64,000 nucleotides of DNA from the NCBI GenBank assembly GCA_028023455.1, contig JAQFVV010013080.1:62001-126000 (forward strand), given 5' to 3'. This document shows, in pieces, positions 50,901-62,681 of the stretch. The position numbers were made by a program, and so were the translations under genes. The stretch is from Epiperipatus broadwayi (Eukaryota; Onychophora; Udeonychophora; Euonychophora; Peripatidae). The notes below the pieces were generated by a model, which ran no database searches, had not been told where the DNA came from, and saw only the letters and a program-made list of their open reading frames with translations. Each line of letters opens with the position of its first letter. Positions within the stretch are counted from its first letter, which is position 1.

Positions 50901-51588
50901 TTGTCTGACTAAAAATACCAAAAAGGTTTCATGTAGGATTTGAATTTCCATCTAAGTCAATTTCATAAATTAGATATCAATTTGTTAGTTATATTTGTTA
51001 AAACATGTTTGAGATTAAACTTTAAAGATTATTGGTCTTTATAAGATTTAGTTATGGTTATCATATTATGAAAATCATGACTGATATTTATCAGTGAATC
51101 CTACATTAAGATTTTATGATTTTTTTTTGTCTATTAAATGTTTGATTAATAACATTATAAGTCACAAAAAGTGGCTGATATTACTTTTAACAACAAATCA
51201 CTTTATGCGTTAATTTTATGCAATCTATGATAAAACAACAGCAGCTGTCTATTCCATTGCCATCTATTGTAAGCCTGAATAATAAATAATTTTCAGATGC
51301 TTTATTATATTTTATTAATCCTTATTTTCAAACAACCTTCCAACTTTTGCTTTTAATAACAAGAAAAACTGGAAGTACTATAGCTATGCATTTAGAAACT
51401 GCCCAATTTGCATAATTTAAAAATAATATTCTATGTAAAGGGTGTTAATACTGTATAATGTTTCAGTTTTCTATATTAATTATTTTGATTAATGTCTTAA
51501 TATGTTTATGTAGTTTTTAAATGATGTATATTATAAAATAAAATAGAAAATCATAACAATACTAGCCAAAAAAAAACAAACAAACATA
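47961..51588. other. AT-rich stretch, no gene seen
   Basis: 3.6 kb dominated by A/T. No supported gene, SINE or LINE fragment. Confidence 0.5.
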
Positions 51589-51972
51589 ATTTTATTAAAA
51601 TTCTTCTTCAACCATGATTTCATCTATAACAAATATATTTATTCAAGTGAAATTCAACAAGAAATATATATATACAAAAGAAAATAGTATTCTCATCATT
51701 CAATTCAAAAACCAACTTCAAAGTTGTCTTTATCAGACTGATGGGCTCAGATTCAAAAAAATGTATCATTAGAGTTTTTTAAAACTCTTTTTTTGTAATT
51801 CATGAAGACATCCTTTTATGTTAAAGAAAGTTGATTTTGAAGTGAATGATGGGAAAGCTATTTTGTTTTGTATATATATATGTTGTTTGTATCCTGTCGA
51901 ATTTTTGAAAAGATTTATTTGTTAATAGATGAAATCATGATTGTGGAAGAAATTTTAGTAAAATTTTATATT
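51589..51972. repeat. ~380-bp palindrome (fold-back element)
   Basis: Arms 51589-51740 and about 51820-51972 are imperfect reverse complements (ATGATTTCATCTAT / ATAGATGAAATCAT, and ATATATATACAAAA / TTTTGTATATATAT, in mirrored order). The centre near 51725-51815 contains CAGACTGATGGGCTCAG and a small AAAACTCT hairpin. No coding content. Confidence 0.8.
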
Positions 51973-53395
51973 TTTGACTAATATTGTAATGTTATATGCT
52001 TTTCTATTTTATTTACCATTACTGGTATAGTGGTAGGTAGTATTTAATATTATACTATGTATAATAAAAATATAACAGGTTAGTGAATTTATCAATAAAG
52101 GATTTATATATAGTATTTCTTTACTAAAAGATTTGTTAATTTATCTTTTAGATTATTATTATTATTATTTATTTGAGAGCTCTTTCAATGTTTTTTTTTT
52201 TGTCATAATTAAAAGTTTTATATTTGATAAAAGCCCTAATAATCAAATTTAATAGTATAGGAGATTAATTAATTAATATTCCAAAATTTTCTAATTTCTA
52301 TATTATCATTAGTTTATTTTGTATTTTGAATTCATAATGAATTACACCTCTTATTTTTCTTTTTAGTATCTTCTCTTTCTTCACAAATTATACTGATAAC
52401 ATCTGGATAAATCTATCCTATGATCAAAGTAAACTGAATTAGATATAGACATTAGATCTAGTTTATTATAGACATATCTATATGGGTTTATCCTTAGGCT
52501 AAATTTACCATTTCCAAGTGAAAATTTTTGATAATGACATGAAAATATTGAAAGAACTTTCAAGTAAATAATAATCTAAAAGAAGAATCAACAAATCTTT
52601 TATTGAAGAAAGGCTTTAATCTGTTAGGCTTTTACAAGGATGTTCAATTTATTTTTTCTATATATTGAATGTCTGTATATATGTGTTTAAAAGGTATGCA
52701 GGATTTAATGCTGTCCATGATGTATTAAAATAAAAAATTAAATTCTGTTTAATCTTAATATTATGTTGCCTAGTTATTCTACTTGTCTTCTGAAGAAAAC
52801 TTAATTTACCTATATATTGTAGGTGATAGGGATTATTGACTGTCTATTTCTACATGTCCATTAACCTATCTCCTCTTAAATTCCCATTTACATTTATCTA
52901 TATTCTTGGATTCAAACTCAATAGGTCATAAGGCTCAAACTGCATTTCATTTAAATGGTAGTCATTTCTAGACTGTTTATACGTAAGCACCTCTTATTCC
53001 ATGACTATCATACACACATATTTATGCAAACACTCTACCTGTTTGACCTGTATATAAAATCATATACTTCGTCTGTTTACAGTTATATTATTACTAGATT
53101 GGCATAAAATACATTTATACCAGACTCCAATATTGAGACTGTTACCAAAAGAATAATCATATTTATACTACAGTTATAGTATTTCATTCATTATATTAAG
53201 CGTTAATTAAAAATGCTCTGTTAATACATTTTTCAGTCACTACCTGGTTTAATGCACACATTTATATACCTCTTTTAAATTTCTGACAATCAGACACACA
53301 AAAAGCAACTACAATCATATTGTTAGAGAAATCATTTTAAATGAAAGAAAAGTATTGGAAAAATATTTTTCTTTAATCATTAATATAATTGATAA
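51973..53395. other. AT-rich stretch, no gene seen
   Basis: No supported feature. Confidence 0.5.
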
Positions 53396-53399
53396 TTCT

Positions 53400-54560
53400 A
53401 AAAAAGATTACATCACATGAGCACCATTTATGCTTACACAAGCTGTTAATAACAGTAAGCAAACTGTCCATAAAGTAGTGCCATCAATTTCAAGCCTTCG
53501 TAGTCAGTAGATGTAAGAAGGTTTGCGCAAAAATTCCTATCTAGTGCATACTCATCCAATATCCCCAAATGAATTTCTAGCTTGTGGGTTTTATCAGTGA
53601 GGAGCTTTGGATTGAAAGCATTGCATCTAAACTTTAGGATCTAATGAATCCCTTCAGCAGCCACCTTTTACCTATTTGGTTAGCTACAAAGCTAGGAGCT
53701 GAAGATAAAAACACAATGTTTTTAATCCCAAGCTCATTTGCATGTATAGTCACATAGAACTGAACTCCATTCAGCATCTATACATTTTTTTTTTTTTTTG
53801 GATTTTAATAAAATCAAAGTAACCATTATACCATGGGGAGGTTAGGTATAAAATCATCAAAACACATTACTAACAGGTTGTTAGTAACAGTAGAAACTCC
53901 ATATAGTAGTGCCCCAAATACAAGCCTTCAGAATCAATAATTGCAAGAAGGTTTGTGCATAAAATCCCTATCTAAAGCCTATTCATATAATATAGGAACT
54001 AGTTTTCCAGGCTTCTTACTGATTAAAGCCATGAGCTAAAACCTAGTCTATGGATATTGAATGAATAGACATTAGATAGGAATTTATGCACAAACCTTGC
54101 ATCCATTGATTACAAGGCTTTCATAAGCCTGTGTAAGTATATGAAAGAATAATCACATGATGTTTTGATGGTGCCCATGGGATAAAGGTGACTATGGTTT
54201 TTGAAATCCAAATATACCCAAATATATAGATGCTGAAGTCAGTTCAAATCTATATGGCTATACAAACAAATGAGCTTGTATTGAAAATATTAATGTATTT
54301 CAGCTTGTACTCCTAGCTTTATAGTTAACCAATTAGGTAAAAGATGGCTGCTGGAACGGTCCTAAGATCTAGGAGAAGTGCTCTCAAATCCAAAGCTCCT
54401 CACTGATGAAAGCCACAAGCTAGAAACCAATCTGGGGATATTGGTTAAATAGGCACTAGATAGGGATTTTATGCACAAACCTTCTTGGATCCATTGATTA
54501 TGAAGGCTTGCACTTGATAGCACTACTGTATGGAGAGTTTGCTACTGTTTCTAAAAATTA
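53400..54560. repeat. Hairpin-array repeat family H1, locus B
   Basis: Three units can be followed. Unit 1 runs forward from 53450 (CAAACTGTCCATAAAGTAGT) for ~430 bp. Unit 2 forward starts near 53885 (GAAACTCCATATAGTAGTGC) and turns back through an inverted partial at 54030-54140. The inverted long unit ends at 54551 (GCACTACTGTATGGAGAGTT). The outer ends are reverse complements, so the whole 1.1-kb block folds on itself. The landmarks are the same as at loci A and C, including TATGCTTACACAAGCTGTTA at the unit junction and an ATCACATGA palindrome. No coding content. Confidence 0.8.
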
Positions 54561-54654
54561 TTAACATTTCAAAAAAAAATTACAAGTACTGTCTAAGAGG
54601 AAAAAATGATGAAGAAATATAGCTTTATTATTTATTTAAATAATTTTATATATA

Positions 54655-54740
54655 ATTAGAAGGGATTTGAACCCAGACTTTAAAATACTCTTCAGTCATC
54701 TAGTCCATCTTATGCAACTGATACTCATGACCACATACAT
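54655..54740 (-). mobile_element. tRNA-like SINE fragment (family S3)
   Basis: The minus strand reads ATCAGTTGCATAAGATGGAC, GATGACTGAAGAGTATTTTA and GGGTTCAAATCCC, a good B box, and then TAATTATATATAA. Same block order as 41335-41440. The 5' half of a tRNA is less clear. Confidence 0.5.
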
Positions 54741-54980
54741 GTGAAAAATGATCTCCAGTATATGTATTTTGTGCAAAACCAGCATTCATCAGTTGGTCTG
54801 GATCATCATCTCCCATACATATATGTGATCAATGCTCAGAATACATTAAGAAAGAAATCTTCAAACTTTAATAGACAGGCTTCAATCTTCTCCACTCTCC
54901 AACTCTTCAGCCATCTACATCATGAAACTTTTCAGCCAAATATATCATTGAAAATATGATGATGGCATGTTCTAAGTCGT
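54741..54980. other. Balanced-composition segment of unknown nature
   Basis: A 72-codon plus-strand frame reads SSVGLDHHLPYIYVINAQNT and ASIFSTLQLFSHLHHETFQP. The segment follows the S3 SINE directly and may be its 5' flank or a separate repeat. No domain is recognised. Confidence 0.2.
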
Positions 54981-57320
54981 CGTTTGTCAAATTTCTTACC
55001 ATATCCATGAATTAGAAATTATTTTTGCCTAGTATAATTTAGAGTTATATAATATAAATGGGTACTTTCAGTGTCAGACATGTCATATATAATTTAATGC
55101 ATCTTTAAACTTTTTTATATTAATATTGTATTTCTGATTGCTTTTTTTTTGCACTACTTTTTTTCTATTTTTCTTTCATATATATATGTTTATGGTATTT
55201 ACTTCTTTGCTTAGTCAGGAAACTTTACAGATTAGCAAATTAATTCTGAGTTAGAGATTCTAGAGGTTTAGATTATTTCTGACTCGGGTTTCATGCACCA
55301 TTCAAAAAAAAAAAGGAAGCATTCTAAGATTTTTCATGGTTTTTGTAGATATCCAAACTGTTCTATCATAGGGCTACTTGAAAAGATTGTGACAATGCAA
55401 AAGAAGTATCTCTAACTATGCACCTTAATAGATATTCCACAATTTTGGAGGATTTTCAGCTTTTTTCTTGTGATTGTACTTACTCCACTCATAGTTATAG
55501 TACTAGAATTTCTGGAAGCTATTTTCTTTTCCTCTTTAGTCCCAAGTGATCTTAATTTTTTTTTGCTGTTATTCTCATCTGAAACTTCTTTGTATTTGTA
55601 CTTCATTTTCCTGAAATAATACATAATACATCAACAAAAACACTCACCTCCAAATCTACAGCTTTTAAATTACAACAAAATTAAGTAATCTTTAAATTAC
55701 ATTCTTATTATCTTTGCTTTTAATTAAAATATTGTGTCTAAATTAATCTTTAGATTTTAATACCTTACTTAATTAATGACAAATTATTTTGCTCAAGTTT
55801 CAATAACACATTTTTACCTTTTATTAAAATTTCATTATCATATAATTATTTGTGATTTTTTTCTAATCATATTATTGTTTAATGTATTTTTTTTAATAAT
55901 TATAAAAATAAAAATAATTTTGCAGCTAACAAAATATTCTTATTTAGGGGTATTATTCCATTACTAACAAATTTTTACCTTTATTAAAATTACATATTTC
56001 ACAATAATCTTAATAATACTATGTCACTATAATAAAGCAAATATTTTATAGTTTTTTTTTATTTAGAACAGTGTAATTTTCAACTTTTCATTTTTGAATT
56101 TATTTAAGCATGAAAATACAATTTTTAACATACCTGCTCCTAACATTTTGGAAATGCTTTGTACTTAACCTCTGTTTCTCATCCATGCACACATTTACAT
56201 ATATTCTATATTATTCTTTATCTTGATTATTAGTGATTATTAGTATTTGATTGAACTAAGTGCCTGCCCTGTTTTATTATTTTAGACATAGTTCATGTAC
56301 TTGCAATCATTATATATATATATATTAATATTTGTGGAGTAAATCCCTAATGTTCATACTAATAGTGCATTGATTGATTCAAGAGGTGTTCTTTGCAAGT
56401 TGTTAAAGTGATTAATAAATCTGATTTATGAATAATTATTATGGTATTGCACTCCTGGTTTCCTTTTTTTTCTTGTAAATATTATTTATTATCATAGTTA
56501 CATATGTATTCACCATAGTTTATTTATGGAGTTATTAAAATTATTATAATTTTAATATATTTTCATGTTGATATTTTTTATCAATAAAAATATTTTTATT
56601 AATTTATATAGCATTTTAAAATTTATTTTTTAAATAGCAAAGAAACATTAAATGAAATTTATTTATAAGAGACACATATTTTTCATCATTTTCTAATATA
56701 TTTTTACTAGGTGGTTAATTGAAAATGCTTCTGCTCTAGAATTGAAATGAATGGTTTATATTTGAAGCCTGAGGAAAATCTTTAAATCTTGCTTTGACCA
56801 TCATTACAAAATAAAGCTTTAATTGTATAAGCTAGAAAAGAGAGGATTCTGCAGCAAATGAAATTCTCTGATTAAAGAAGAAAAAAATAAAATACTTCCA
56901 TTTGAAAATGATAAATTTGTGTCTCATTGATTTATTTGAAGTTTTGAAAATAAAATACTGTACTGCATTTGATTTGATTTGTTTTTTAAAAGTAAAATTT
57001 TTTTAGTATTAAATATATTAATTTCAAATAAAAATTTTAATAGTAAGTTTAATTCAAGATTCCTTCTCTGTCTCTCAGATGATTTATCTATCATTGTTTT
57101 TATAACGGAACTATCTTTTTATATACTTTAACAATCTTAAATCAGTTTTGGAAAATGTCCTAACATTGATGTGCTGGAATAGGCTTGCAATGATTTACAT
57201 AAGCCAGTTGTTAACCTTTTAAGAGTTTGCTTGCTGTTATTAAATATGACTGATTATTAAAAAGTACAAATATGTATATTATATAAACTGCATAATACAT
57301 TACAATCAAATAAATTACAT
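54981..57320. other. AT-rich stretch, no gene seen
   Basis: The frame at 55412-55624 (-) is Lys-rich and without domain. Nothing else supported. Confidence 0.45.
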
Positions 57321-57329
57321 TATAAGTTT

Positions 57330-58100
57330 TGAAGAAATCTGCAGAAATTCCAATTGAGGGACATAGATTTCACTAATATTTTTAATTCTATAATTGTGCT
57401 GCTTTACCACATGTAATGAACTATATAATTAATAATCCTACATTAGCCATCTGAGGGCTTTCAGGAAATCTAAGTTCCCATAATCATAGCTCATTACTAA
57501 TATTTTTAATAAGTCATTTAATTTGGCCACTGTAGCCATAATTTCAACAGCCATTAATTATGTGGTTTGCTTGTCCATATCTAAATAGTCCAGTAGCTGT
57601 TAAATTTTATTTCTGAAGCAGATGATTTCACCAACTATGAATCTATTGATGAGACTCCAATAATATCTAGGAAAATTACATTTTATTATTGGATCCAGGA
57701 AAAAAAAATGTTTGAAACTTCATAAGTTTTTATGCCATGAATCTTTGGTCATAAATTTTTCATTGAACATCCAAAAAAGAGATCTTTATTTGAGAAAAGT
57801 ATTAGATGAAGAAACTATGAATTGATTTATTAGCATATACAATTTTTATGAGGCATTTTCTCTTTTAATATCTTCTGGAAAAAGCAGGAAGCCATTGAAA
57901 AAAAACAACAACAACAAAAAAAAAACAACAGATTTTGAGTGTGCCAGTAATATTTCTCAATGCTATTTTTTAATTGAGTATTAAAAAGTTTGGTGTGGAC
58001 ACTTTTTCCCCAAATAGAATCATAGTATTCACAAGTAGAATATGCTAATGTTAAGAATATTGTCATAAAGTATTTGCATTATAATCTCAAGTAATACCAT
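57330..58100 (-). mobile_element. Jockey/CR1-like LINE, C-terminal remnant
   Basis: The minus strand starts with LTLAYSTCEYYDSIWGKSVHTKLFNTQLKNS (58050-57955, split here as LTLAYSTCEYYDSIW and GKSVHTKLFNTQLKNS). This resembles the well-known segment after the reverse transcriptase in Jockey/CR1-type LINEs, where LxYSTAEYCxPVW and a T-QLN-x-R block occur. Further down CNFPRYYWSLINRFIVGE (near 57670) fits the LPRxxWxxLNRxRTG block of the same family. Many stops follow; an AAC/A-rich tract at 57897-57930 interrupts it. 5' truncated near 58100 and without the catalytic domain. Confidence 0.6.
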
Positions 58101-59314
58101 TCAATATTCGTTAATTTTGTGATTTGTGTTGTAGCAGTAGAATGACAGAGTTTGGGGTCCATGGGTCAATTCTTTCACTTTTGATATCAAAACCTTTTCT
58201 GAATTTTTAAACAATAAATTATTCACTTATTTTCTTTATTTGCATTTATTATATCTTTAAATCACAATTGTATTATAAAACAGCTTTTAAATAACCCATT
58301 GAAAATCAAGTCTCGTTCATAGCTCCTCTCAAGAAGATGCAATGAAGAAGAGATTATTTACTAGGCTTTCCAGATAATGAGGGTTTTTGATAAGAATTTA
58401 ATTGCTTTTTTCTTTGTATTAACTTCTAGCTAAAGACATCTAGATTCCATTTATTGTTTTATTGGAACTTGAAAAATTTATTACAGTTTTACCCAACTAT
58501 AATTAGAAAATTGACACATGTTGGTAAAAACTTGTTCTAAATACTATCACACAGGACTTTTTTTTAGATGGATATACACATGTTGAAATAGATATTTTCA
58601 TGGATTGATAACAAAGAATAGAAGTGACATTATATCTATGTAAACAGATATAACTTTTAGCTTTGATGTTGCCAAAAAACTATCAGTTATTAATAATTGA
58701 CAATATTTGTGGCTAAATAATTTTCTTATTAACCTATAATAGTTCTTTGGTTGGAGTTTTTGTTGAAGTAAAGGCTGATAAATTAATTTCTCTCTGAATT
58801 ACCAACAATGTACACCAGAGCTACAAGAATAGGTGGATTCATTCTATTCTTGATCCTTTGTTCAATATTTAGAGTGTTTTTAATTCATAGTCAGGGGAAG
58901 ATGATTTACTCTCTTTATTTACATATATATTGAGCTAGTTTAATTTAAAATTTATATATGTACTAATTAAGAAAATTGTTTTAATATGAAAATGTTTGGA
59001 ATGTTTTTCAGTATTTTACAAGGAATAATAAATAAAGATGAAATAAAAAAAAAAAATTTCTGAATTATTCAAAAACTGAAAATATTGTTAGCAATATTGC
59101 ATTATTACTAATGAAATTTAAGGAGGTTTTAATTTAAGGAACTCGGATTAGAGTAAAAACAATTTATTAATAAACTATATAAGATTCATTGATGATTGAT
59201 CTGTTGAGAAAAGAGCATAAATGGAATACAGCTCTGTAAAATTATAGCTGAATCTCAGCTAACTAATGCAAGAGCTCAGTAAAATTTTATAATGTAAAAT
59301 TAATATTATTTATT
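58101..59314. other. AT-rich stretch, possible SINE trace
   Basis: 58118-58180 contains GTTGTAGCAGTAGAATGACA and GGTCCATGGGTCAATTC, which can be read as a worn A box and B box, but no second copy is in the window. The rest holds no supported feature. Confidence 0.3.
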
Positions 59315-59947
59315 ATTGCTGTTAATGGAAAGAAGACCTTTTGATTCCTCTTTAAATCCTTAAAGGAACCAAGCATGCCAAATATCTAATGCCCACTGTT
59401 TACATTCTTGACATTGCAGCTGTTATTACTTTGTGACTATTCTTATAATAAAGAAACATTGATAGGCTATTCATCAACATGTGTCAACCAGTTTGGGTAT
59501 TTTATTAGCTTTTTACCTCTAAATTTAGATCAAGAAATATAATATTTATTGTCAGTTTTCCTTAACTGAAATATCATTACAGTTATCTTGAAGGCAGGAT
59601 GAAGGTGTGTAAATGATATATATATATATAAGCTGATGCTTGCAATCATGAAGGCAAAGCTAAATGATGGCCCTTATTCCTAGATACTTGTAAAGTTGCT
59701 CAGTCAAGGGAGTGGTAGTAGTCAAAGATGGAGAATGCTAAGAATTTTCAATTGTGAACTCAGATTGCATGCAAGTGAGGAATGATTGCATGAATTGGAA
59801 AATGAAGTTTCTACTTTTAAATGGGACGTTGATGAACTTACGAAGTTAGAAGAATAGAAGAAAAGACAAAAAGATAATTGATTTAATGAAAGACATGCAC
59901 TTTGCTATAAAGTCACAAATATTGGAAGTGCAAGTGGAGTGGGATTC
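59315..59947 (+). mobile_element. RTE LINE, 5' fragment (older copy), facing right
   Basis: The sequence matches the reverse complement of 61560-62200, from leader (GCTGTTAATGGAAAG, CTTAAAGGAACC, GCTTTTTACCTCTAAATTTA, GTGTAAATGAT) through the start of the protein (ATGGCCCTTATTCC, AATGGGA, GAAGTTAGAAGAA) to GTGCAAGTGGAGTGGGATTCC. It breaks off at about 59947, where the neighbouring copy begins on the opposite strand. It is clearly more diverged than its neighbour, with several stops. No 3' part of the element is present. Confidence 0.8.
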
Positions 59948-61230
59948 CCAATATTGACTTTCCCAGTATCATTATGTAATCTAATTGTTGCTGTTGCATT
60001 TTTATAAATATTCTTCAAAATATGACAATATCCTGGATCTATACCTTGATGACCCAATGCTTTAATCACTGAAGAAATGTTTATAGAATCAAATGCCTTT
60101 TCATAATCTACAAATCCAAAACATAATGACAACTCATATTCATTTGACCTTTCTATAACTTTTCTCAACACCTGGATATGATCTACTGTACTAAAACCAC
60201 TTTTAAATCCAGCTTGTTCTCTTGGTTGGTGGAAATCCAATGTTCTCTGTAGATGAGTTGTAATTACCTTGGTAAAAATTTTATATAAAACTGATAAAAG
60301 GCTGATAGGTCTGTAATTTATAATATCTTCTTTATCACCTTTTTTAAATATTAATATTATTACTGCATTCTTCCAATCATCCAGTACATCTTTATCATTT
60401 AGACATTTGGTATATAACTTTGCTAAAATTTTTTCTATTTCTTCACCTGCTTTTTTTAATATATCAATTATAATTCCATCATTACCTGGAGCCTTTCCCT
60501 TCTTCATACATTTAATTGCGTGACTCACTTTTTCATTTAAAATTCTGGGCAATTCAGAAGATGTAATAGATATAGGAGGTACTTGTTCTTTATTACTATA
60601 TAATTCTTGATAAAAATCTTCTACCAATTTCATGATGTCATCTCTCTTTTTGGTAACAATTCCATCTTTTTTTCTTATTGCAGATATAAATTTCCGTACC
60701 ATTTTACAAAATTCGAGATATTCAATTCTTTTTAATACATCATTTTTGTATATCTTCATATTCCTTCTTTTCTTCATAAATTCTCTAGTCTCAGTAGAAA
60801 TTTTATTGGTCACTTGCTGCTTTTTTTCTACCAGCTATCTTTGTTGCAGTTTTTATAAGTGTATCAGTTATTTTCATATTAATTTCATTCAAATCTGAAT
60901 TATGCTCAAAATCTACTAATACTTGAAACCGATTTCTAAGTTCTAATTTAAATTCATTAGAATGTTTCTGAAGATTAGGAATATCAACTGTAAATATTGT
61001 TTTTCTTAATAATTTTTGTTTCGCTAGTTTCACTTTAACACGTATCTTACACCTTACTAATCGATGATCACTTCCTGTGTTAAATTTATTAAGAACATTA
61101 CAATCTTGAAATATGTATTTCCTATTAGCCAAAATATAATCCAATTCTGCTGTACCTTCATTTGGATGCTTCCATGTCCATTTCTTTTTAACATTTTTCT
61201 CAAAAAAAGAATTTATAAAGTTTTTTTTTT
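59948..61230 (-). pseudogene. RTE linker and reverse-transcriptase N-terminal half
   Basis: 61282-60803 carries the end of the endonuclease and a Lys/Asn-rich linker. After a frameshift at an A run, 60813-59948 carries KGKAPGNDGIIIDILKKAG, WKNAVIILIFKKGD, YRPISLLSVLYKIFTKVI and the palm strand with the first catalytic Asp in FGFVDYEKAFDSINI. The second catalytic motif (YADD in relatives) is missing because the copy ends. The open frame continues 43 bases to 59905 into the neighbouring inverted copy, so its last residues are not RTE-in-frame. Confidence 0.85.
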
Positions 61231-61897
61231 TCTGCAAACTCCACAAGTCTATGTCCTCTCTCATTTCTATTACCATAACCAAAATTACCTACAGCACTTT
61301 CATCTTTCATTTTTTTACCAATTCTAGCATTAAAGTCTCCCATAACGATTTTAAAATGTTGTTTACTCTGATCAAAAGCCTTTTTCACATCCATATAAAA
61401 ATCTTCTACTACTTCATCACTATGAGAACTTGTTGGGATGTAAACCTGAATTATCTGCATTTGATATCTGCTATTAAGTTGTATAACTAATCTTGCCACT
61501 CTGTCTGATACACCATCAATCTCCACAATATTGTTCTTCCACTTTTTATTTATAATGAATCCTACTCCACTTGTATTTCCAATATTAGTGCCTTTATAAT
61601 AGAGTATATGTCCACTTTTTAAATCAATTGTCTCTTCACCTTTCTTCTAACTTCACAAAGTCCAATAATATCCCATTTAATATAAGAGAGTTCTTCTTCT
61701 AATTCTTGCAATCTTCCTTCACTTGAAAGTGATCTGCAGTTGTAAGTACCTAAATAAAAAGTCATCATCAAATGGTAGCCTGGGCCCGCAATCAGGGGAT
61801 TCTTAGCACCCTCCGCCTTCAGCCACCAACCGCTGCCTTGGTTGGTGACTTTACAGCCTCCTGGGAATAAGGGCCATGCTTTATTTTTGTCTGTCAT
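61200..61897 (-). pseudogene. RTE endonuclease domain (frameshifted)
   Basis: Two pieces cover the apurinic-like endonuclease. 61897-61619 has LGTYNCRSLSSEGRLQEL and WDIIGLCEVRRK, then loses the frame by about one base. 61526-61200 continues with RVARLVIQLNSRYQMQII, YIPTSSHSDEVVEDFY and the catalytic-type MGDFNARIG. The last catalytic block SDHRLVRCKI follows in the next frame at about 61070. Metal-binding Glu, Asp and His of the family are visible (CEVRRK, GDFNAR, SDH). Confidence 0.85.
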
Positions 61898-62207
61898 AAT
61901 TGTATATATGTATTGGAAAAATATTTATCATTTACACAAACATTCATTCTGCCTTGAGAAGAAAGACCATGGTGTTTCTTGATCTTAAACTCAGAGGTAA
62001 AAAGCCAATAAACTCACCACACTGGCTAATGCATGTTGGTGAGCAGCCCATCCATGTCCGTATACTATATGAATAATCACATAGTAATAATAGCTGCAAC
62101 GACAAGAACATATGGAGTGGACATTAGGAATTTGCCCTGCTCGGTTCCTTTAAGGCCTCCAAGAGGAATCAAAGGGTCTCCTTTCAGTTAATAGCAAACT
62201 CCTTTTT

Positions 62208-62643
62208 CCCAGGTGAACAGCCTCTGGCCGATAGAAGAATGTAGGTAAGGGAAGTCGGCAAATCGGATTCGTAATTTCGGAAGGATTGGCTTTGAGGGAC
62301 AGGACAGGTCGAGGCATGAATAAAAAATGAGGTCGGGGGTGGAAAGGGGTCCGATTTCGCACGTTGGTCAGTGGGAACTGTGCTGGTATATGTATACCTT
62401 CACTTCCCCCTGCCTCGTCGTTTTCTCTCCCCCATACACCCACCGCCTCGGAAACCCCATGCCGTCCGCCTACGGTCATCTCAGAACCATCACGGAGCCG
62501 GGGAATCCGACTGTCTAATTGAAACAGAGCATCGCGATCGGGGCCGCTGGACGCGGTGCAGACACGATGTGATTTCTGCTCAGTGCTCTGAATGTCAAGG
62601 TGAAGAGATTTGAAGAAGTGTGGGTAAACAGCGGGAGTAACTG

Positions 62644-62681
<38 letters not shown>
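62208..62681 (+). pseudogene. 28S rRNA fragment (pseudogene), with mutated conserved core
   Basis: From AGGTGAACAGCCTCTGGCCG (62211) through GTAAGGGAAGTCGGCAAATC, GGGGAATCCGACTGTCTAAT, GATGTGATTTCTGC, CAGTGCTCTGAATGTCAAGG to CTCTCTTAAGGTAGCCAAAT and CGTCATCTAAT, the order and wording are those of eukaryotic 28S rRNA. It includes an expansion segment (about 62310-62480), and the R2 retrotransposon target TTAAGG/TAGCC is intact at 62652-62662. Differences from the near-universal core (for example GTGTGGGTAAACAGCGGG for GCGCGGGTAAACGGCGGG) are mostly CpG-to-TpG/CpA changes, so this is a dead copy. It is not flanked by other rRNA and abuts the RTE 5' end within ~10 bases. Confidence 0.95.

Larger units (their letters stand above)
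59948..62205 (-). mobile_element. RTE LINE, 5' two-thirds (younger copy), facing left
   Basis: On the minus strand: leader 62205-61898, then a protein start MTDKNKAWPLFPGG at 61897, endonuclease motifs TYNCRS, IIGLCEVRRK, GDFNARIG and TGSDHRLV, then a linker and reverse-transcriptase motifs KGKAPGNDGI, NYRPISLLSVLYKIF, QAGFKSGFS and FVDYEKAFDS. It stops at HNDTGKVNI, just short of the expected RGVRQGDPxSP and catalytic YADD blocks. Only about three frameshifts break the frame; two lie in A runs (61216-61230, ~60820). RTE proteins nick target DNA and reverse transcribe their RNA there. This copy, lacking the 3' end, is dead. Confidence 0.88.

Noticed and set aside
60632-61490. Plus-strand frames at 60632-60898, 61064-61327 and 61251-61490
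   Set aside because: Shadows opposite the minus-strand RTE protein.
59315-62205. Twin-priming explanation for the mirrored RTE copies
   Set aside because: Twin priming yields one element with an inverted 5' part and no duplicated segment; here both sides contain the same 5' region and differ in age.
62150-62613. Open frames of 63-109 codons in the GC-richer patch near 62.2-62.6 kb
   Set aside because: They lie in the 28S rRNA fragment and RTE leader; open frames come from rRNA composition.
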